From an uncultured Oscillospiraceae bacterium (lineage in GTDB: Bacteria; Bacillota; Clostridia; Oscillospirales; Ruminococcaceae), in assembly GCA_910577365.1 (NCBI GenBank), contig CAJTMU010000073.1, positions 1 to 11,795 on the forward strand: a stretch of DNA of 11,795 nt, in the 5' to 3' direction. The notes below the pieces were generated by a model, which was not told the DNA's origin, did no database searches, and saw only the letters and a list, made by a program, of their open reading frames with translations. Positions 7,157-11,795 of the stretch are shown in pieces. The position numbers and the translations under genes were made by a program. How positions within the stretch are numbered: the stretch's first letter is position 1; every line of letters begins with the position of its first letter.

Positions 7157-7178
7157 AAATAAATCAATGTGATATAAT
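7150..7178 (+). promoter_or_regulatory. Sigma-A promoter of the nitroreductase gene
   Basis: TTGTTA (7150-7155) and a perfect TATAAT (7173-7178) are 17 bases apart. Transcription would start near 7185, about 50 bases before the ATG. The -35 abuts the operator-like dyad, so binding there would be expected to hinder polymerase. Confidence 0.65.
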
Positions 7179-7234
7179 TATAGCATAACCGGTTAAAAAA
7201 ATCAAGCCATGGCGGAATTTAAGGAGGAATTTTT

Positions 7235-7723
7235 ATGAAATTTTCAGAGCTTTGCTTAAGCCGCTTTTCAGCGCGGAGCTACACCGAAAAAAGCGTTGAG
7301 CGTGAAAAGCTTGACGCGGTTCTGGAGGCGGGCAGGCTTGCGCCGACCGCTGCAAATAAGCAGCCGCAGAAAATCATTGTTGTAAAGGACACCAATAAGC
7401 TGTCCGAAGCCGCCGATATTTACGGAGCGCCGCTTGCACTGGTAGTATGCGCGGATAAAAATACAGCGTGGAAACGTCCTTTCGACGGAAAAAACACCGC
7501 GGATATTGACGCTGCGATAGTCACAGACCATATGATGCTCGCGGCAGCGGATCTCGGACTTGACAGCGTTTGGATATGCTATTTCAAGCCCGATATTCTG
7601 CGGCGTATTCTAAATATCCCCGATAATCTTGAGCCGATAAATATACTGGCAATAGGCTACTCCGGTGAGAAGCCTGCGAAAAAAGTCCGCAAAACGCTTG
7701 ATGAATTGGTTGTTTGGGACTAA
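7235..7723 (+). CDS. Small nitroreductase-family FMN oxidoreductase
   Basis: This 162-residue protein belongs to the nitroreductase superfamily, flavin enzymes that reduce nitro compounds, quinones or related electrophiles with NAD(P)H, normally as cytoplasmic dimers. The FMN phosphate-binding segment SRFSARSYTEK is at residues 9-19. APTAANKQPQ (36-45) is the usual second flavin loop. DIDAAIVTDHMMLAAADLGLDSVWI is the long dimer helix, and ILAIGYSGEKP near the C-terminus completes the fold. It is at the short end of the family. The start has AAGGAGG seven bases upstream. Divergence from an HxlR-family regulator suggests induction by electrophile or oxidant stress, as for Bacillus YodC or HypO; the substrate cannot be predicted. 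The frame is intact. Confidence 0.93.
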   Translation: MKFSELCLSRFSARSYTEKSVEREKLDAVLEAGRLAPTAANKQPQKIIVVKDTNKLSEAADIYGAPLALVVCADKNTAWKRPFDGKNTADIDAAIVTDHMMLAAADLGLDSVWICYFKPDILRRILNIPDNLEPINILAIGYSGEKPAKKVRKTLDELVVWD

Positions 7724-7850
7724 GGGATTGTCGGTTTATGGCGCTTTTGCACCTTGGAATCTTGGCGTTTTGGCTTTGCAGTGGCTTCCTGTTGTTATGC
7801 TTTCAGGAAATGTTGATAAAAAACCTATATACCGTGCAATTCCGGTGCTT

Positions 7851-8136
7851 GAAATTTAAAAAGCGTGCATTTGCCTTAATGACAAATGCAGTGCGGTTTC
7901 CGCTATGCATGCGCAGCGAAGCAGAGTATGCATAGCGCCTGTCTTAAAAGTTGCGATTGGTACAATTTCTGCTAACTGCGGACTCTTTGTGATAAAAATG
8001 CTTGGAATATGATAGTATTCCTGCGCTTTTATCTTTCAAATTGCCATGTATTTGGCGAAATTGTACTAAATCGCTTTGTTTTCAAATACACCCTATCGGA
8101 AATTTTGTGGTTTTTAAATAATCTGCCTTAGGTCAA
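7851..8136 (+). repeat. Palindromic element, copy 2, apparently interrupted
   Basis: The left part begins with GAAATTTAAAAAG and contains a 45-base hairpin module (7858-7902) that matches the minus strand of 11532-11576 at 42 of 45 positions. It is followed by a 10-pair hairpin (7901-7910 with 7928-7937) whose loop carries GCAGCGAAGC (7913-7922). The expected right end is not adjacent. It appears about 160 bases later as CGGAAATTTTG (8097-8107), then CTTAGGTCAA (8127-8136). The same two motifs in the same order follow the third copy. The gap holds the 7953-8074 foldback, which suggests an insertion into an older element. Confidence 0.6.
7953..8074. repeat. Foldback sequence nested in palindromic copy 2
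   Basis: Outer arms of 17-18 bases pair almost fully (7953-7969 with 8057-8074; GCGATTGGTACAATTTC against GAAATTGTAC-TAAATCGC). Inside are GATAAAA (7991-7997) with TTTTATC (8027-8033) and GGAATA (8004-8009) with TATTCC (8016-8021), so much of the 122 bases can form one long nested hairpin. No coding frame. It could be a small non-autonomous transposable element or a structured RNA in the nitroreductase 3' region. Confidence 0.6.
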
Positions 8137-8161
8137 ACTTTATTACATGCAGTTATACAAT

Positions 8162-8195
8162 GCGTGGCTTTTACCGTAAAGCCGCGCTTATTTTT
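8162..8195 (+). terminator. Rho-independent terminator upstream of sipL
   Basis: GCGTGGCTTT (8162-8171) pairs with AAAGCCGCGC (8178-8187) around a six-base loop, with one G-T wobble, and is followed by TTATTTTTG. It would end plus-strand transcription from the nitroreductase side and insulate the sporulation genes. Confidence 0.75.
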
Positions 8196-8216
8196 GTCCA
8201 AAAAATACCGAAAACA

Positions 8217-8246
8217 ATCATACTTGCCTCCATACAAGCATATATT
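8217..8246 (+). promoter_or_regulatory. Probable sigma-E (mother-cell) promoter of sipL-spoIVA
   Basis: ATCATACT (8217-8224) and CATATATT (8239-8246), separated by 14 bases, match the sigma-E pattern (GTCATATT, 14-15 bases, CATACAAT) at most positions. Transcription would begin near 8254, 48 bases before the sipL ATG. spoIVA is a sigma-E gene in studied spore-formers, so the match is where it should be. No sigma-A promoter of comparable quality is seen here. Confidence 0.6.
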
Positions 8247-8301
8247 GTCCTTGAAAAAGAATTTAGCCGCAGGGCAATAAAACCCCAAGGAGGATATTGA
8301 C

Positions 8302-9849
8302 ATGGAAAACATCATACAATCGCCGCCCGAAAACGTTATCTACACCGACGAGGTGGTTTTCGACGGACAGACGGAGCAGGGCGTGGAGCTGGATTATGTT
8401 CTGCCCGATTATTACCCCGAGATATTTAAAATTCTCAAATGCACGCTGACACCGCGCATCATTTCTTACAGCGCCTCGGGCGACTCGAAGCTCACGCTGG
8501 ACGGAGTGGTTTACATAAAGGTGCTGTACCTCGCGGAGGGCAGTTCCGCGGTGCACTGCGTCGACCAGCGATACACCTATTCCAAAACTGTGGATATCGG
8601 GAGAAAGCTGCCCTCGACGCCAACGATATCTCTGGCACTCAAGCCAGATTACTGCAACTGCCGCGCCGTTAGCAGCAGGCGCATTGATGTGCGCGGAGCA
8701 GTAAGCTGCAAAATAAAGGCGGTATGCCCCACAAAATACGTGCTTCCAGCATTGCCGGAGGATATTCAGATACGCACCTCAGAGATAACCTGCTGCGGCG
8801 AAACGCTTACCGCCGAGAAGCAGATAACCGTGCGCGAGGAGATAGAAACAGGCGCTTCCGGTATCGGTTTTATCGTTCAGAGCGACGCTGTCGCGAAGAT
8901 CACCGATCTGCGCGTTATAGCGGACAAAGCAGTAATAAAAGGTACAGTAACGCTGAACGCTCTTTACGGGGTACACAATCCCGAAAGCAGCGGCTGCACA
9001 GATATGGAGAGAATGTCCGCGGATATTCCGGTGAGCGTTATTCTCGATGTGAACGGTATAACCGATTCTCACCTTTGTCTGCCGGAGATTACAATAATGA
9101 ATCTGGAGCTTGCACCCAAAACGGAGGGCGGAATAATTTCCTGCGAAATGCTGGTTCAGTGCAGGATTCGCGCCCAGCGTGAGGAGAAAATAGTTATTCC
9201 CACCGATATGTATTCAACACGCTATGAGAGCAATTTCGCCACGTCCTCGCTGAAAATCGGCGAGAATCCGCGCGTGCTTTCGCAGCAGCTTTCGCTGCGC
9301 TCGTCGCTTTCCTGCGACAGCGGAGATATACGCTCAGTGTGGGACTGCCGAAGCGAGCTGGGCAATCTTATATGCCGCGTAAAATCCGACAGGGAGCTTA
9401 CTCTTTCGGGGCAGATATGCTGGCAGGCTGTTGGCATGACCGCTGATAATTCACCATACTTCATCGAAAAGCAGGAGCCGTTTGAGCAGACTGTGCCTGC
9501 CGCCGATCTAACGGCAGAAACCGCGGTGGATTTCGGAGCGGCAGTTACCGATACGGGCTTTTCTATCAGACCCGACGGTTCTCTCGACCTTACGGCTCAG
9601 CTGGATTTCAGCGGAAATCTGCGCAACATAACTCCCGTGGAGGCTATCAGCGCGGTCACGATATACGAGGATAAGCCAAAAGAGAGATCTGACGAATATG
9701 CGCTCAGGATATATTATTCCTGCGGCAGTCTGGACTGCTGGAGCGTCGCAAAGCGCTATAACACCACTGTTGAGGCTATTATGCGCGAAAACGAGATAGA
9801 GGACGAGAAGGCTCCCCTCTCGGGTATGATCCTTATTCCCACGGTCTGA
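8302..9849 (+). CDS. sipL: SipL-like spore coat morphogenetic protein (DUF3794 plus LysM)
   Basis: This 515-residue protein resembles clostridial SipL (SpoIVA-interacting protein L), which helps localise the coat around the forespore and binds SpoIVA through its LysM domain. Most of the protein is a set of beta-rich DUF3794-type segments, roughly residues 25-145, 170-295 and 320-455. The first contains GVELDYVLPDYYPEIFKIL and LDGVVYIKVLYL. The C-terminal 50 residues (466-515) are a LysM domain: YALRIYYSCGSLDCWSVAKR, then YNTTVEAIMRENEI, then GMILIPTV. There is no signal peptide or membrane helix, in keeping with action in the mother-cell cytoplasm. The length is close to that of C. difficile SipL. 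It is cysteine-rich (about 18). The start has AAGGAGG eight bases upstream. It precedes spoIVA by 23 bases, strong support for the assignment. Confidence 0.88.
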   Translation: MENIIQSPPENVIYTDEVVFDGQTEQGVELDYVLPDYYPEIFKILKCTLTPRIISYSASGDSKLTLDGVVYIKVLYLAEGSSAVHCVDQRYTYSKTVDIGRKLPSTPTISLALKPDYCNCRAVSSRRIDVRGAVSCKIKAVCPTKYVLPALPEDIQIRTSEITCCGETLTAEKQITVREEIETGASGIGFIVQSDAVAKITDLRVIADKAVIKGTVTLNALYGVHNPESSGCTDMERMSADIPVSVILDVNGITDSHLCLPEITIMNLELAPKTEGGIISCEMLVQCRIRAQREEKIVIPTDMYSTRYESNFATSSLKIGENPRVLSQQLSLRSSLSCDSGDIRSVWDCRSELGNLICRVKSDRELTLSGQICWQAVGMTADNSPYFIEKQEPFEQTVPAADLTAETAVDFGAAVTDTGFSIRPDGSLDLTAQLDFSGNLRNITPVEAISAVTIYEDKPKERSDEYALRIYYSCGSLDCWSVAKRYNTTVEAIMRENEIEDEKAPLSGMILIPTV

Positions 9850-9872
9850 ATAAAAAGGAGGGGTTTGTATTT

Positions 9873-11348
9873 ATGAACAATTCAATTTACACCGATATTG
9901 CGCGGCGGACGGAGGGCAATATCTATCTCGGCATAGTGGGTCCCGTGCGTTCGGGGAAATCCACCTTTATAAGCCGCTTTATGAACTCGCTGGTAATACC
10001 GAACATCACCGACGAGTTTCGCCGCGGCAGAGCAAACGATGAGCTGCCGCAGTCCTCCGCCGGCAAGACCATTATGACCACCGAGCCGAAGTTCGTTCCC
10101 GAAGAGGCTGTGAGCGTTGAGCTTGAAGAGGGTGCGAAAATGAACGTGCGCCTTATCGACTGCGTGGGATACATAGTCCCCAGCGCCATCGGCTATATAG
10201 AGAACGAAGCGCCGCGAATGGTTATGACTCCGTGGTTTGACGAGGAGATACCGTTTAATATGGCTGCGGAGGTTGGCACGCGCAAGGTTATAACGGAACA
10301 TTCCACCATAGGCATAGTGGTGACCACCGACGGCAGTATAACCGATATTCCGCGCGAGGAATATCAGGCGGCGGAAGAGCGTATTATCGCGGAGCTTAAC
10401 GAGATAAACAAGCCTTTTGTGGTTCTGCTTAACTGTCAGAACCCCGAAAGCACGGAGAGCAGGGTGCTTGCCGCGGAAATGTCCGAAAAATACTCCGCAA
10501 CGGTAATGCCCGTAAACTGCATAGATATCGACGAGGCGAAAATAAAGGAAATACTGGGCGAAGTGCTGCTGAAATTCCCCGTATGCGAGGTCAAGGTAAA
10601 AATGCCGAAATGGATAACCGCGCTGAACAAGGAGCACTGGCTCAAAAAGGCGGTTTTCGCAAGCCTCAAGGAAGCGGCAGCGGATATTCACGGCATAACC
10701 GATATCAAGACAGCTGCCGAAAAGGTATCGGAGTGTGAGCACGTTTCGCGTGCGTTTATGGAAGAGCTTGATCTGGGAACTGGCTCGGGCGTTATAGATA
10801 TCGTTCTGCGCGGCGAGCTGTTTTATAAAATACTCGGCGAGGAAACGGGTCTGGAGCTTAACGACGAAAGCGACCTCATGCCGTGCATGATAGAGCTTGC
10901 GGATATCAAGCGGCGCTATGAGCGCGTCAAGGGCGCTCTTGAAGAGGTGGAGGCAACCGGCTATGGGATAGTGCTGCCCACAATGGACGAACTTTCCCTT
11001 GACGAACCGCAGATAATCAAGCAGGGCGGAAAATACGGCGTAAGGCTTCGCGCCAGCGCTCCTTCCATACACATGATGTCCGCAAATATCACCACCGAGA
11101 TAAATCCGATAGTCGGAAGCGAAAAGCAGTCCGAGGAGCTTATCTCCTATCTGCTCAACGATTTCGAGGAAAATCCCACAAAGATATGGGAGAGCAATAT
11201 TTTCGGAAAATCTCTTTCCGACCTTGTGAATGAGGGGCTTCACAACAAGCTGTACCGCATGCCCAACGACGCGCGCATGAAGCTTCAGGAAACTATTCAG
11301 CGTATTATCAACGACGGCTGCGGCGGACTAATCTGCATAATTCTTTAA
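9873..11348 (+). CDS. spoIVA: Stage IV sporulation protein A, coat-basement ATPase
   Basis: This 491-residue protein is full-length SpoIVA, a mother-cell ATPase that polymerises on the forespore surface to form the platform for coat assembly and is needed for cortex formation. The P-loop GPVRSGKST is at residues 23-31 (K29). The T69-T70 pair and D96 in VRLIDCVGY correspond, offset by one, to the sensor threonines and Walker B aspartate described for the Bacillus protein. TTDGSITDIPREEY and VVLLNCQNPES are characteristic stretches. The C-terminus GCGGLICIIL is the conserved membrane-proximal tail of the family. All key ATPase residues are present. The ATG at 9873 has AAGGAGG 11 bases upstream. 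It follows sipL closely and is probably expressed from the same sigma-E promoter. A terminator follows. Confidence 0.97.
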   Translation: MNNSIYTDIARRTEGNIYLGIVGPVRSGKSTFISRFMNSLVIPNITDEFRRGRANDELPQSSAGKTIMTTEPKFVPEEAVSVELEEGAKMNVRLIDCVGYIVPSAIGYIENEAPRMVMTPWFDEEIPFNMAAEVGTRKVITEHSTIGIVVTTDGSITDIPREEYQAAEERIIAELNEINKPFVVLLNCQNPESTESRVLAAEMSEKYSATVMPVNCIDIDEAKIKEILGEVLLKFPVCEVKVKMPKWITALNKEHWLKKAVFASLKEAAADIHGITDIKTAAEKVSECEHVSRAFMEELDLGTGSGVIDIVLRGELFYKILGEETGLELNDESDLMPCMIELADIKRRYERVKGALEEVEATGYGIVLPTMDELSLDEPQIIKQGGKYGVRLRASAPSIHMMSANITTEINPIVGSEKQSEELISYLLNDFEENPTKIWESNIFGKSLSDLVNEGLHNKLYRMPNDARMKLQETIQRIINDGCGGLICIIL

Positions 11349-11375
11349 GAGTTTTTCGTTATCCTCCTTAATATG

Positions 11376-11401
11376 GGGCTGCCTTGAACAGGCAGCCCTT
11401 T
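11376..11401 (+). terminator. Terminator of the sipL-spoIVA operon
   Basis: A nine-pair stem, GGGCTGCCT (11376-11384) with AGGCAGCCC (11390-11398), has a five-base loop and is followed by TTT. It lies 27 bases after the spoIVA stop. The T-run is short, so some read-through is possible. Confidence 0.75.
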
Positions 11402-11414
11402 GTCTATATGTAAA

Positions 11415-11651
11415 GTTGACCTAAGCTATGCTGCTGTTAAGTTATGTTGACCTGAGGGGGGTTATTTTAAAAAATTTCAAAATTTCCGGCAGTCATACTC
11501 CGTTGCGCTTCGCTTCACTACGTATGCCTGCCGGAAACCGCGCTGCATTTGCCATTAAGGCAAATGCGCGCTTTTTGAAATTTCATGCGACGACATTGCG
11601 CGGCTTATAGGCTTTTTTCTAAAGCCAGAGATGCTCTAAGTGTTGACCTAA
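11415..11651 (+). repeat. Three GTTGACCT(A/G)A direct repeats around palindromic copy 3
   Basis: GTTGACCTAAG (11415-11425), GTTGACCTGAG (11446-11456) and GTTGACCTAA (11642-11651) lie in the same orientation, two on one side and one on the other side of the palindromic element. A reverse-strand match (TTGACCTAAG, plus-strand 8127-8136) lies beyond copy 2. They may be the outer ends of a larger element or a protein-binding motif. Confidence 0.5.
11472..11583 (-). repeat. Palindromic element, copy 3 (two hairpins inside terminal inverted repeats)
   Basis: Exact 11-base inverted repeats (AAATTTCAAAA, 11472-11482, and TTTTGAAATTT, 11573-11583) bound a 112-base element. Hairpin one pairs 11484-11498 with 11522-11536 (15 pairs, one mismatch), and its loop carries AGCGAAGC on the minus strand (11507-11514). 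Hairpin two pairs GCGC plus GCATTTGCC (11540-11553, one bulged T) with GGCAAATGC plus GCGC (11559-11571), loop ATTAA. Folded, it is a three-way junction. On the minus strand its order of parts matches copy 2. It lies downstream of the spoIVA terminator. Confidence 0.75.
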
Positions 11652-11795
11652 TTTAAGGCACCGTTAAATTGAGAATTATAGCCGAGTGCCACATCAAAAT
11701 TGTGCAGCAAAGGCGCTGATACTAATATCTAATCATCCTATAGACAAAATCCACCTTCTCCCGGTAATACTTTTAATGGTATCTTTGGACAAAGA
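11585..11795. other. Unassigned right end of the window
   Basis: I recognise no gene here. The reverse strand has short open stretches, for example one reading FDVALGYNSQFNGALN before a stop near 11650, and another reading KDTIKSITGRRWILSIG that ends near 11733. They are in different frames and broken by stops, so a decayed coding remnant or the tail of a gene beyond the window is possible but not supported. Confidence 0.4.

Larger units (their letters stand above)
7724..8301. other. 578-base gene-free interval rich in repeats
   Basis: No convincing gene lies here. From left to right it holds about 130 bases with no feature I can name, the interrupted palindromic element (7851-8136) with a foldback inside it (7953-8074), a terminator (8162-8195) and a sigma-E-like promoter (8217-8246). 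Short open frames starting at 7665, 7714 or 7737 run into the repeat and lack family features. One has a hydrophobic stretch (MALLHLGILAFWLCSGF), but I do not call it. Confidence 0.7.

Noticed and set aside
7665..7935. Short plus-strand frames after the nitroreductase gene, one with a hydrophobic stretch
   Set aside because: They overlap the nitroreductase end or run into the palindromic element, have no convincing ribosome binding site, and show no recognisable domain.
8724..9182. Plus-strand frame inside sipL rich in Arg, Ser and Gly
   Set aside because: It lies in another frame of sipL, with low-complexity composition typical of out-of-frame reading.
9882..11243. 453-codon minus-strand frame opposite spoIVA
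   Set aside because: It is antisense to an intact, strongly conserved spoIVA and is explained by that gene's codon bias; no motifs and no ribosome binding site.
6539..11583. CRISPR-like array from the repeated short motifs
   Set aside because: The repeats are few, unevenly spaced by kilobases, palindromic with differing arms, and no cas gene is present.
11428..11610. 60-codon plus-strand frame across palindromic copy 3
   Set aside because: It simply reads through the hairpins of the repeat element; similar short frames (6483-6695) arise from copy 1.

Overview
The window looks like chromosomal DNA from a spore-forming Bacillota, most likely a member of the Clostridia. The evidence is a SpoIVA gene next to a SipL-type DUF3794/LysM gene, strong AGGAGG-type ribosome binding sites, consensus TTGACA/TATAAT promoters and moderate GC content. 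SipL is a clostridial, not a Bacillus, coat-morphogenesis factor. I cannot name the genus. There are no rRNA, tRNA, CRISPR or transposase genes.

Layout. (1) 1-500: a small acidic unknown protein on the minus strand. (2) 470-5443: a stress or envelope signalling operon. An ECF sigma factor overlaps by four bases a 1368-residue membrane-anchored protein that sits in the anti-sigma position. Its outside part carries four diverged repeats in strict register. The operon has a consensus sigma-A promoter far upstream, a possible ECF-type promoter close to the gene, and a strong terminator. (3) 5458-6563: monocistronic galE (UDP-glucose 4-epimerase) with a perfect promoter and its own terminator. (4) 6730-7723: an HxlR/DUF24 regulator with conserved-position cysteines, divergent from a small nitroreductase. 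The two share an operator-like palindrome that overlaps both promoters. (5) 8162-11401: a terminator, a probable sigma-E promoter, then sipL and spoIVA 23 bases apart. These genes encode two proteins known to bind each other at the forespore surface. (6) 11402-11795: no gene recognised; repeats.

The most unusual layer lies between the genes. Three related palindromic elements (about 6604-6683, 7851-8136 and 11472-11583) sit just downstream of genes. They share AT-rich ends and a constant AGCGAAGC hairpin loop, but their hairpin stems have different sequences. Two of them also share a 45-base hairpin module (42 of 45 identical). The middle copy seems to be split by a separate foldback sequence of about 122 bases. 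The first copy lies between two exact 24-base copies of a terminator hairpin. No known family name is assigned to these elements here.
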